Part shown: one piece after another, positions 11,300-21,756 of the stretch | How the letters are laid out: each line of letters begins with the position of its first letter | How positions within the stretch are numbered: the first letter of the stretch is position 1 | Source: Protea cynaroides | Taxonomy: Eukaryota; Streptophyta; Magnoliopsida; Proteales; Proteaceae | Direction: 5' to 3' | Length of the DNA stretch: 64,000 bases | Assembly: GCA_028583415.1 (NCBI GenBank) | Contig: CM053272.1 | Span: 40,968,199-41,032,198, forward strand | The notes under the pieces: generated by a model | Databases searched by the model: none | What the model was told of the DNA's origin: nothing | The model's input: only the letters and a program-made list of their open reading frames with translations | Made by a program: the position numbers and the translations under genes

Positions 11300-12583
11300 C
11301 AGGTATGTTCACCATTCCCTATAAAATTGGTAATACCAGAATTGAGAGAATTATGTTTGATTTAGGAGCATCTATTAATAAAATTTTAATAGGAATATTG
11401 TATTGAATTTAAAGACAGGGAAAAAAAGGGAATTTCCTTTTTTCTGACAAAGTAAATAGAGAAATATTCGAAATGTATTTTTTGTTTTGCTTCGCCCCGT
11501 GGAAAAGATATACTATGGAGTATTTACCTGAAGGAAATATAGCTAAAGAAGACAAAAAAAAAATTCAAATTAATATTTAATATATATCTATATATATATA
11601 TTAACTTTAGTATCTTAAGTATCTTAAATATTAAGTTAGGTATTAAGTAAGTTAAGATTTCATATTTTATTTATGATACATTTTATTTAGTATACATAAT
11701 ATAAATATATCATAATATAAATATATATATATATATGATAATGTAGTAGTTTAGTATACATAGAAATTTGGAAAATTCATAGAGATATTTTGTCTCAATA
11801 TCACTAAGAAGATTCAAGAATAAGATTAGTTGATGGAACGGTAGGGATAAGTCTGGGGAGCAACTGATGGCGAAAGAGGGGATCACTTGTTCCATGTCAT
11901 AATCTTTTTATGCTTCATTAAATCTAGGCCTCTTGAAAGAAACTGGTGTTATTATCCAACTGGTTGATCGTACTAATGTATACCCTGAACGGGTACTTGA
12001 GGATGTTCTTGTGCAGGTAACGAGCTAGTATTTTCAACTGATTTTTACATTATGCATATGGAAGATGATGTCTCACTTAATCCTGCACTTATCTTATTGG
12101 GAAGGCAATTCCTGAATACAGTTCGAACCAAGAAAGATGTTAACTGGTACCTTGATGATGGAGTTTGATGATGAAGTAATTAGTTTTAATATTTTTGAAA
12201 CCATAAAACACCTTAATGATGTTCATTCGATTTTTATTATTAATACTGTTGACTCCATAGTACAAGAGGTTTTTGAACCAAATAGCAAGACTGAACTAGA
12301 GGTTGCTATTATTAAACATCTTGAGTTGAGAAAGAAAGAAGAGATAGAGATCAGTAAAGAATTAAAGGAGATTGTGGCAGTTTTACACTCTTTAAAATCG
12401 ATTATAAAAAAATATAAAGTTTCTTTTATAAAGTTGTCTGATTCTCATCAGAAATTATTATCTTCTATTTTGCAAGCCGTTACCCTGAAATTTAAGCCAT
12501 TGCTGGCCCATTTAATATATGGGTACTTGGAAAAAAATGAGATATTACCAATAATCATTGTAAAGAATTTGACACTTAATTAA
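11300..12583 (+). pseudogene. Gypsy protease and linker region, split by foreign DNA
   Basis: The N-terminal protease part reads DPGMFTIPYKIGNTRIERIMFDLGASIN near 11298-11385; the active-site DxGAS motif is DLGAS. The following part (LKETGVIIQLVDR) resumes only near 11932, so about 0.5 kb is out of place between them. After further frame breaks an open piece at 12137-12583 covers the segment that normally joins protease to reverse transcriptase (LMMEFDDEVISFNIFE, VQEVFE). Family comparison is from general knowledge of Athila-type polyproteins. Confidence 0.7.
11400..11925. other. Unidentified insertion splitting the gypsy protease
   Basis: The protease reading stops at DLGASIN and continues about 0.5 kb later. 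The intervening DNA has AT-rich runs including a TA-rich core at 11580-11740, and more complex sequence on both sides. Parts (11460-11560 and 11760-11900) have a codon-like, organelle-like composition, but I could not identify a gene. Inverted ends and target-site repeats were not found. Confidence 0.45.
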
Positions 12584-12639
12584 AAAGAGAAGTTGGTTCA
12601 AATACTAAGGTATCATAAGAAATATTGGACCTATTAAAC

Positions 12640-13045
12640 GATCAAGCATTGTAATATGAATATGACTGATACTGGTATTTAAAGAAAGTTACAACTATAA
12701 GAACTTGAGGAGTTGAAGAATGATGCCTACGAGAGTTTCAGTATTTACAAAGCAAAAATCAAGGCCTTTTAAGACAAGATGATTTCTAAGAAGAATTTTA
12801 TTGTTGGTCAGATAGTTTTTTACTTTTATTCACAATTAAAGCTATTTTCAGGTAAGTTGCATTCTCGTTGGATTGATCCTTTTGTCGTGACTAATGTTTT
12901 TCATCATGGTACAGTGAAAATAAAGAGCTTAAAAATAAATAAGATATTTAAGGTGAATGGTCATAGACTTAAATCTTATTGTGATGATTTTCAAATGGAC
13001 AATGTTAAAGAAGTGAGACTAGTAGATCCTACTTATGAGGAGTGA
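12640..13045 (+). pseudogene. Gypsy pol C-terminus fused to the pre-RT linker (RT-RH-INT deleted)
   Basis: Shortly after the protease-RT linker the sequence reads the region that normally lies after integrase: LEELKNDAYESFSIYKAKIKAF, then the open piece 12779-13045 with MISKKNFIVGQ, LKLFSGKLHSRWIDPFVVTNVFHHG, FKVNGHRLK and VRLVDPTYEE. Reverse transcriptase, RNase H and integrase catalytic domains, normally about 2.5-3 kb, are missing between about 12600 and 12640. The deletion makes this a large non-autonomous derivative. Confidence 0.75.
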
Positions 13046-14333
13046 TGGACAAAGCTAGTCAGACTAACAACGTTAAACAAATGCGCTGCTTGAGTGACAA
13101 CCCAAGAAAATAGATTTGTTTTTCTTCTCTCTATTAATTATTTTCTTTTACATTCTTATTTTTCATTGAGGACAATGTTAGAGTTAAGTGTAGGGGGAGA
13201 AATTAAGATCTGTCATAAAAGATTTAATTTTATTTAGAGTTTTATGTTTAACTCTTTATTTTAGCTTTATTTAGTGTCGTGTTTTTAATTTTAGATTCTT
13301 TTAGTGTTAATATGCTTTGAAAGTAGTTATCATGAAATTTTTTTAATTTTTTTAACATCGATTCTTGGTAAAGTCATACACTATTTTCATGATTTTGACA
13401 CAAAAATAAAAGGAGAGAGAGAGACTTAAGGCACCATCACATGCAAAGTAATAAAAATCTATGTGAGGACGGCACCTCGTTTGTATTTTGAGGTGGGAAT
13501 CGAGTTAGAAAATATATATTACCTGATCTAAAGGTATGAATCTTTTATAATTCTAGTTGGTATTTAAGCCTTTGATTAAAATTGAGACCTTATTGTTACA
13601 AAAAAAAAAAAAAAAAAAAAAGAGTTTATGTTCTTGAAACTAGATAGGGCATTTCGTTTTAGGAAACGAGGTATCTTGATTGAAATTCTTTGGATGAGAT
13701 TTCATATTTCTTGAAAAAAAGATATTCTATAGCATCAATGTCTTTAAGAATATATATAAAAAACAAAGCTATATAAGTAACATGGGAATGCATAATCACC
13801 TGCACTTCTCAAGCCAACTGTAGTGGAGTAGCTTAGAGAGAAAGAGTGCAAGAAAAAAAATGAAAAAAAAAATATTGAAAACTGAATATGATCAAATAGA
13901 CTCTAAATCTTGATTCTTGGTTGTCAGTGTGTTACCATAGATTTTACTTTAAGAAAAGGTATGTTTGAAGATATACCAAGATTCTCTAATTAAAGCTGCA
14001 TGCTTAGTATTTGAATCATATGAGATAATAAAGTTTAAGTGTGAAGGTATCCTTGTTTTCTTGATCTCAAATTGAATGTCTTGACGAATAAAATGTGTGT
14101 ATGTTCTTTTTCCCAAGTATCAAAGTTAAAGTTTAAAAATTTTATATAAAATTTGTGTGTTTATTCTCTAAAAACACTCACGAGACATAACTTGTCTACT
14201 AAGATTGATTTAAGGGTTTAAAGGCTTGTTGCATGTGCTAAGTGCAATCGTGATTCCTACGAAAGTGAGTTAGAATTTTATTTTTATATTTTTCTTTATC
14301 CGAAGACGTGCAAAAGCTAAGTGTGGGGGTATT
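13046..14333. other. 3' untranslated region of the gypsy element
   Basis: Non-coding, AT-rich. It contains the Athila-typical GAGGACAATGTTAGAGTTAA and GTGTAGGGGGAG motif at about 13166-13199 and ends in the GTGTGGGGGTATTT purine tract just before the right LTR. A poly-A run lies at 13600-13621. I see no other gene. Confidence 0.6.
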
Positions 14334-16865
14334 TAATAAGTGTGTAATTTTTGTATTTTTATTCTCTTCGCACTATGTTTTTAATGTGTTTTATGCCTAA
14401 TTGAACTGAATAGAATGAATTTTATAAGTTTAACATATTTTAGAGACTTTGTGAATTAACTGCTAAAAGATAAAAAAAATTCTAGCATTCTTAATATTGA
14501 CGTTCTGAGTTTCATATAGATTTTTGATGTGGAAAGAGTTTTAGAATTGAAAAGTTATCTTCAGTAAAGTTGTAGAGGACATCTCAACCTTTTCAGAAAA
14601 GTATCATGAAGAAAAATCTGAGTTTGATTGGACCTCCAAACATTGCCACAAAGTCTGACATAAAAATTTGATCCGAATCCAAATTGGAGCAGCCATACAA
14701 TCTGATTAAAGCATTCAACGGTGGATGATATTTTCATAAAGAATCTTCTAATCAAGTTAGAAAATCTAAACCTACAATAAAAGACTCCAAAGAAGAAAAT
14801 GAGACTCTACAATTTTAGAATTGTAAATAGAAAATGACTCATACACAAAGAAAGAATCTTACACAAAGAATAAATCCTACATAAAGAATGAGTTATAAGT
14901 TACAAATGATTGTCATGTTTTATATATAGAGCACTAATGTTGAAGATAAAAAAATCTTTCTCTCTTTTGTTGAAAGTTTCTCTCTCTGAAAGAATTGTAA
15001 TATCTAGTTAATTTTTTCATTCAGTTCAAGGGGATTTTGAAGTCCAAACTCATGTCAATGGTGTAATCATTTTTTAGTAATGTTGTTCTTCTTCTCTCTT
15101 TTATTGGAATTACTTATGTTATTCTTTTATCTTTATTTATGATATTTGTCTGAATAATTCAGTAATTGTTTGTTGAATCGGTTAGATTAATATTAATTGC
15201 TAGATCTAGAATCTATGATACGTAATCATCCTGGTTCTAATCACAAGTAGCAAACAATGGTAGATGATTATGTTCAAGTTTTGTAGAAATATATATTACA
15301 AAATAAGTTTGAGACTAATACAGAGTTAAAGGAAGAAAGAATATTTATTAATATTTATTTAAGTTAGAACACTTACAGGATTTTGAAGTAATATCAACAG
15401 TATGGATAGGGCTGAGTCGTGCCACCGGTCACTATCCTTAAGATTAATTCACCCCTTATGTGCAAAGAGTTCCTGTGAGATTAATCCCCAAGATAAAACA
15501 ACCCCGAAATCGAAGCTTCTTCCACTTAGGTTGCACTCCAACAAGTGGTCTTCGTCAGAATCTCGACGGCTACAATGAACACTCAAACGGAAACCGAAAC
15601 CGATTGATTTTGATAACTTAGAAAACCAGAATAAGGTTGGAGGAGGGAGAGAGAGAGAGAGAGAGAGATAGATGTGTACGGATACACTATTATTGTAACC
15701 TTCTACTAATAGACTCTTCTTGTATTAATAGAGAAGAGGTCCTGAATCAAAGGGTACGATGGAAAGTTGTACCCATCCAACGGGTTGTGATGAAAGGGTG
15801 CGTCAGTAGAATAGATGGTCTTTAATCTCTCCAACGATCATAAAGATCAATGGTTGAGATTAAACTAATTTGAATTCATACCTATTCAAACGTATCTATT
15901 CAAATACGTCATGTCTCTATGTATTCAAATACGTAGAGACATATCCTTTCAAAAAATAATCCAACGGATAAACCCGCACCCGCACCCGCACCCGCGTCCC
16001 GCCCGGGCCGGCACGGCACGGCTTGGCTCGGCGCGCGCGCGTGTGTGAAAAGAACCCCGGACCCCCGGACCCCCGGACCCTTCCCTCTAGAGGCATCCTT
16101 TCATTTAAGGGTTCAAGATGTTATAGGTCATACAATACATATATACCTCCTCAATCATTCTTCTCCAAGCAATGTGGGACTAAAACAAGTCCTACAAGCT
16201 ATGCCAACCATAAAATACAAGTGGGAAAATTTCCCTCCAAAACCAAAATTAGAAAATAGAGTTAAAATTTTGAAACTTTTGATGTTTTTGTTTTTTAAAA
16301 CTCTAAAAACCAACAAGTTTTCATCTCATTATTGTGAATAATATAACTTAAGTTAAATATTCTCCGCTTGTGTGTGATTGTTGCTGAGATTGATATATTT
16401 TTCACCTACTTAATACTGCCTTTAAATTAAACATTGAGAGCTTATTCAGTGTTGTTCAATAGTTAGATCTCTCTGAAGAGTTTATTTCAGTAGAGATACT
16501 TAAGGAGAAACTCGGATAACAGAGCGTATTGTTATCTAGGGTCTTTAATTCTAATTGGGAGGAAGAGATTAATGTTGCGATTAATTTACTCATTACATAT
16601 GTGGGTGGATATTGAACCAAGAACTAAATCTTCTCATCTAATTATTTTCCTATTTAAATTTTGTCTGTTTACTTTCAATTTGATTCAACCAACCAAAACG
16701 TCCTTCGTTATTGTGTTTGCTTAGTATTAATTAGTATATTTAGTTTAAGTTGAATATAAATTTTGATCATATCACTCTCTGTGGGATCGACCTTTGCTTA
16801 TCCTATTTACAGTTTATTAATCAGACCAGTAAAGAAATATTTAATTGAAATTGATGCATTCGACA
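14334..16865 (+). repeat. Right (3') LTR of the gypsy element with an internal insertion
   Basis: The start TAATAAGTGTGTAATTTTTG and the end GCATTCGACAC match the left LTR. The portion about 14660-15285 has LTR character (a TATATATAGAGC TATA-like box near 14922) but is missing from the left copy, implying a deletion there. A further block, about 15290-16345, interrupts the LTR. Confidence 0.65.
15290..16345. mobile_element. Insertion in the right gypsy LTR, probably a solo LTR
   Basis: This block is absent from the left LTR, and its composition differs from its surroundings. It has a GA tract (15645-15669), a GC-rich stretch with CCCGCA repeats (15975-16080) and near 16170 an ATGTGGGACTAAAAC motif. 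The reverse complement of that motif, next to a TATATATG TATA-like box, is common in plant LTR promoters. Read on the minus strand it would be an LTR of about 1 kb. Exact termini and a TSD could not be fixed, so the class is tentative. Confidence 0.4.
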
Positions 16866-16869
16866 CTGT

Positions 16870-17479
16870 ACCAGATAGCAAAATTTTCAATAGAATTTAG
16901 GGGTTGAGAGAGAAAGAGAATTTTAGGCTGGTGTCCCTCCCACTCCTCTGTTTAGAGAAAGATTATCAGAGAGAAAAAGAGAGATTCAAATATGGGATTT
17001 TCTCTAATAGCAGCAGAGTTTTCTAAACTCCCCTATTGGAAGGACGACAACAAATTTGTTAGTAGAATTTAAGGGATAAGAGAGAAAGAGAACATGAGAC
17101 TGGTGTCGCTCCCATTCCTCCTTTTAGAGAGATAGCGAAAGATTCAAATATGGGATTTTCTTTGATAGCAACGGAGTTTTCTAAACTCACCTATTGGAAG
17201 GGCGACCACAAATTTGTTAGTAAAATTTAGGGGATAAGAGAGAAAGAAAATGCGAGGTTAGTGTTGCTCCCAGTCCTCCATTTAGAAGATTATGAGAGAG
17301 AGAGAGTGAGAGAGATTCAAATATGGGATTTTCTTTGATAGCAACGGAGTATTCTAAACTCACCTATTGGAAGGGTGACAGCAAATTTGTTAGTAGAATT
17401 TAGGGGATAAGAGAGAGAGAGAACGCGAGGCTGGTGTCGCTCCAATCCTCTCAATCCTTCATTTAGAGAAGGATTGTTT

Positions 17480-17519
<40 letters not shown>

Positions 17520-18031
17520 TTCAAAAATGAGATTTTTCTAATAACAGTTAAGTTTTATAAACTCACTTATTGGAAGGGGGACAACAAATTTGCCAGTAGA
17601 ATTTAGGGGATGAGAGGAAAAGAGAATGCGAGGCTGGTGTTGCTCCCACTCCTCCGCTCAGAGAAAGATTATGAGGGGGGGAGAGAGAGAGAGAGAGATT
17701 CAAAAATGGGATTTTCTCTGATAACAGTAGAGTTTTATAAACTCACTTATTGAAAGGGGGACAACAAATTTGTCAGTAGAATTTAGGGGATGAGTGGGAA
17801 AGAGAATGTGAGGCTGGTGTTGCTCCCACTCCTTCGTTCAGAGAAAGATTATGAGGGTGAGGGAGAGAGAGAGAGAGAGATTCAAATATGGGATTTTCTC
17901 TAAGAGCATCGGAGTTTTCTAAACTCACCTATTGGTAGGGCGACAACAAATCTGTCAGTAGAATTTAGGGGATAAGAGAGAAAGAGAATGCGAGGCTGGT
18001 GTCGCTCCCACTCCTCTGTTTAGAGAAAGAG

Positions 18032-18077
<46 letters not shown>

Positions 18078-18258
18078 TCAAAAATATGGGATATTTGAAT
18101 TTTTCTTTGATAGTAGCGGAGTTTTCTAAACTCACCTATTGGAAGAGCAACAACAAATTTGTTAGTAGAATTTAGGGAATAAAAGAGAAAGAGTATGTGA
18201 GTCTGGTGTCGCTTTGTTTAGAGAAACTTCCACTCCTCTGTTTAGAGAAAGATTATGT

Positions 18259-18289
<31 letters not shown>

Positions 18290-18310
18290 AGAGATTCAAA
18301 TATGAGATTT
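16870..18310. repeat. Minisatellite array, about eight units of 165-200 bp
   Basis: Units contain, in order, CAAATTTGTTAGTAGAATTT, GGGATAAGAGAGAAAGAGAA, GAGGCTGGTGTCGCTCCCA, CTCCTCTGTTTAGAGAAAGA, a variable GA or GT microsatellite, ATTCAAATATGGGATTTTCT and GAGTTTTCTAAACTCACC. The AGTAGAATTTA landmark recurs at roughly 17060, 17220, 17392, 17594, 17776, 17956 and 18163. Unit length varies mostly through the dinucleotide tract (for example (GT)n at about 17478-17518). The array abuts the gypsy right LTR end. No coding content. Confidence 0.85.
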
Positions 18311-20309
18311 TCTTATTGACACCTCAAAAGATCTAAATTAATCTCCAACGTAATATTTTTTGCCCTCTTATTATATTACATTTTTTTTTATAAGTGAAGT
18401 TAATTCTTGCCATTTCACATGTTTATTAAAAAAAAACATTAGATAATGACATTGATAATAGTAAGTTACTTTCAAAAAATTTATTAAAAGTTCTTTTAAG
18501 TTTTAACTTAAAATTTTTTTGAGAATAAGATAAAATATAATTAAAAGAAAGTGTCTATAAAGGAATCATTAGACAGCTATGTAAACTAGTTCTGAATATG
18601 AAAACAGACAATTTCAAATTTGGATAATGATTTGGATAGTAATGCGTTCTTTAATTAAGAATTTCAGATTAGGTTTTAGGGTAAAATATTTGAGTCCATG
18701 CTGAAGTAAAATTCGAATTTCGCGCCAGTGAGAATCTGACGGCTTGGACATGAACTTCTCTTTACCAAGTTTGAGCAACCTCAATGGAAAAATCCCCAAC
18801 AAGCAGATTGGAAACAAAGAGATTGTGGAAAACCTAACGAGAGCAAAGCCTCCACAGACTTTTTGATTTGAGAATGAATAAAGAGGGAATCGCGATGAAA
18901 ACAGCAACCATGTTGTCAATTGCCAGGATCATCAACGGTTGCCCGATGTTGATAATATTATTAGGAATTTGGGTCTGATCGATTGATTTGGATCAGAATC
19001 TGCAAAGCGGATCTCCCAATCAATAGAGGCCAATCCCTCTCTCCAAACTGATTACTAAAACCTTGTTCTGTGGGGATGTAAGCTATACCCCTTTCCCTTA
19101 AATTATAAATATAATTTATTCTTCCCCAAAGATGAAAAATCTTAAAATTTCATGGCGTACCCGATCTTCTTTGTTATATATATATATATATATATATATA
19201 TAGGCATAAATCGGGGATCAGTTAGGTCCAAAATCGAGATGAATCAATCGATTCAACAAATCCGATACCGATTGCTTAAACTCTCAATCCCTCTTTTGGA
19301 GAAAGGTTGGGAGTGGTGTGATGTTTGAAACTTTGAACAGCTTATCATGGAATTACAATTGCTTAATGGTCTTACTTCAAAAATACCTTGTAATAAGGGT
19401 GTCAAACATTGTGATTCAGTTCTGGTTCGATGTGTAAGAGGTAAAACCAAAATCAAATCGTTTACTAATTAGTTTCGATTATTCAATTTTTAAACCATTT
19501 TGCTGTCCAGAGGAAGAGAGTTAGGAACAAAGGAGAGGGGAGAGGAGAGAGGGAAATTTGAGAAAAACATTAAAATAATATGGATAAATTACATCCGAGG
19601 TATTCAATGTTTGAAAAAAATAACGTTTGAGATACCTTATCTTTAAAGTGAGGTTTAGGGTTCCAAAATTAGGTTGACATTACTCTACGTCAACATGATT
19701 TTGGAACACTAAACATCACTTCTAATTAAATAATTTTAATTATATACAAATGTGAGGCTATGATTTAGAAGTAGGTCATGTGGAAAGTATTAAAATAAAA
19801 TTTAATTCTATAAATAGATTTTCAATACTAAGGAATTAAAGTAAATGTTTAATCAGTTTTAACAGTTTCAAATGATCGGTTTAAGCGGTTTCATTTTTTA
19901 AATTAGAATCAAAACGTTTAATTAAATGATTTTATTTTCTAAATTATAATTAATCAAATTGTTTGACTAAATGATTTTATTTTTAAAATTAGAATCGAAC
20001 CATTTAATAACCGATTTCATGGTTTCAATTTAAAAGGTTTGATCCCGTTTCATTCATTTTTAACATCCTTGCCTTATAAAGCCACTTTCTTGTGTTAAGG
20101 CCGCTATGTTTTCCAGGTGGACACCAAGAAATGGCAAAAAGAATTGTATATTTGTATAATGGAACCCGTATAATGGAACCCGATTGTTAAACTTTCATGG
20201 GTCAAATAGAATAGGATTTATAAGCTCAGGTCAATTCTTTTGCTGGTGACCAGTTTCATAACCAGGAAGAAGAATACAACATTAGTCAACTAAGGAGGAA
20301 AAAAATAAA
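18311..20309. other. AT-rich intergenic DNA with a weak hAT-like candidate and a small hairpin
   Basis: No gene is seen. A (TA)n tract lies at about 19175-19202. A segment about 19396-20075 begins AAGGGTGTCAAA and ends TTTTAACATCCTT, an imperfect inverted pair resembling hAT-type ends, but the flanks do not give a clean 8-bp duplication. An imperfect inverted repeat, arms 19646-19678 and 19689-19721, could fold into a hairpin of about 33 bp per arm. Confidence 0.45.
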
Positions 20310-21747
20310 GGGTAAAAGACAGTTTACCTTCCTTGTAATTTACCTTATTGACCGTTGACCCTCAAAGGTTTCAAAAAAGACAGTTACCTCCTCTAAATAG
20401 CTATTAAAATCCAAATAGCCCCACGCGTTAAGAATATTCTATTAGATGGTAACGGTGGGAGTCTAATATTTTTTAAAGACCAAATTACCCTTTTAGAGAG
20501 ATAAACTACCTATTTTACCCTTACTATTTAATAGGATTACTACTTCCCCATTTGCTCTCTTACATTTTTTTTCGATTTTCAAACCCTTTAATCGCCTTCT
20601 TCTTCGAAACTCTCCGCCGCTGCAAATCTTTGAATATTGAAGCAATTTCTCCTAAAATCTCTCCAGATTTTCAATCTCTATTTTCACCCCTATCTTCTCT
20701 CATCTTTCTCCCATTCTAGTCACCCTTAGTTGACGGTCATTTTCTCTCATATTCTTCTTTGGTTTCTTCTCTCTTAAAATCTATTCAGATTTTCAATCCC
20801 TATTTTCACTTCTATTTTCCCTCATCTTTCTTCCATTCCAATCGTCTCCTATTCTTCTTCGGTTTCTTCTCTCCTAAAATCTCTTCAGATTTTCAATCCC
20901 TATTTTCACTCCTATTTTCCCTCATCTTTCTCCCATTCCAGTCGCTCTTAGTCCACGGTCATTTTATCTCCTATTCTTCTTTGGTTTCTTCTCCTACTTC
21001 CTCTCCTGGCAGATTCTGCTCTTCCCTCAATGTCGAAATAAAAAATCATGTCATTTCTCGTCCCTTTCCTAGCTCTCTCTCTCTTCAAACCCCAATTCTT
21101 CCCCTTCTTTTTCTGCTGGAATTGATTTCTCACAGGTTTTCTCCTCACCAAAATTCGGAGATTCCCAACCCCTTTTTTTTTCCTCTGCCATTTTCTCTCA
21201 CACCTCACTCTTCTCTCTTGATTCGACAAGTAATTTAATTAACTCACCCATTATATATATCCAAAGGAATCAGGAGGTCTATCAACAGGAAAGTGCGAAG
21301 GAGAACCAGAATATGAATTTTTTATTAAGAATGAAAATTCAACATGATTAAACTCAAATCAGAATACCAACTCATGAAAATCAAAACTAGTGCTTAATCA
21401 AGGAGTTTTGTCTCACTGATCGCCTGTAATCGTTCCGCTTGCATTTGAGTCCATCATATCATCTCCGTCGGAAAGAACGTGAGGGAGAATGAGACGAAGA
21501 TGAGATTAGAGTTTATTTTAGTTAGATATAAAAGGGTTATATTGGTCTTTCAATAGTAATAAGATTTAAAGTATGGATAAAAGGTTGAGGGTAAAGTTGT
21601 CCATAAAAAATTTAACTTTAACACCATTAAAAATTAAGGCTATTTGGATTTTAATAGTTATTTAGGGGAGGTAACTATCTTTTTTGAAACCTTTGAGGAT
21701 CAACGGTCAATAAGGTAAGTTACAAGGGAGGTAACTGTCTTTTACCC
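20310..21747. mobile_element. Non-autonomous Mutator-like element, copy 1 (1438 bp)
   Basis: The ends are GGGTAAAAGACAG and its inverse, and the inverted similarity extends about 125 bp inward (for example TTATTGACCGTTGA, CAAAGGTTTCAAAAAAGA and TATTAAAATCCAAATAG on one side with their complements on the other). A perfect 9-bp duplication AAAAATAAA flanks it (20301-20309 and 21748-21756), the signature length for Mutator-type transposons. The interior has three tandem CT-rich units of about 100-130 bp and a unique part near 21280-21500. No transposase is present. The 159-codon frame at 20759-21238 is a translation of the CT-rich repeats and is not regarded as a gene. Confidence 0.88.
20649..20990. 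repeat. Internal tandem repeat of the Mutator-like element, three units
   Basis: Three successive units carry TCTTAAAATCT or TCCTAAAATCT, then CAGATTTTCAATC, a TATTTTCACTCCTAT-like stretch, CTCATCTTTCTCCCATTC and TATTCTTCTT(T/C)GGTTTCTTCT. The units differ in whether they contain a CTTAGT(T/C)(G/C)ACGGTCATTTT insert. The same three-unit arrangement occurs in copy 2 at about 38026-38370, so it predates the spread of the family. Confidence 0.8.
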
Positions 21748-21756
21748 AAAAATAAA

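Larger units (their letters stand above)
6221..16865 (+). mobile_element. Decayed Athila-like Ty3/gypsy LTR retrotransposon with nested insertions
   Basis: The left LTR (about 6221-9320) and right LTR (about 14334-16865) share the TAATAAGTGTGTAATTT start, the AATTTTATAAGTTTA block, the AGTTGTAGAGGACATCTC block, the long GGGAGGAAGAGATTAA stretch and the GTGGGATCGACCTTTGC to GCATTCGACAC end. A degraded tRNA-Asp-type primer-binding site follows the left LTR and a purine-rich GTGTGGGGGTATTT tract precedes the right LTR. Inside are broken gag, protease and the far C-terminus of pol in + orientation; the RT, RNase H and integrase core is absent. The LTR starts read TA rather than canonical TG. No matching target-site duplication was found. 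All reading frames carry stops, so the element is dead. Confidence 0.8.

Noticed and set aside
19396..20075. hAT-like miniature element
   Set aside because: The ends AAGGGTGTCAAA and TTTTAACATCCTT are only roughly inverted and the flanks give no 8-bp duplication; kept only as a remark in the intergenic entry.
20759..21238. 159-codon open frame on +
   Set aside because: It is a translation of CT-rich tandem repeats inside the Mutator-like element, low complexity (Ser, Phe, Leu), with no domain. The same applies to 38099-38722 in copy 2.
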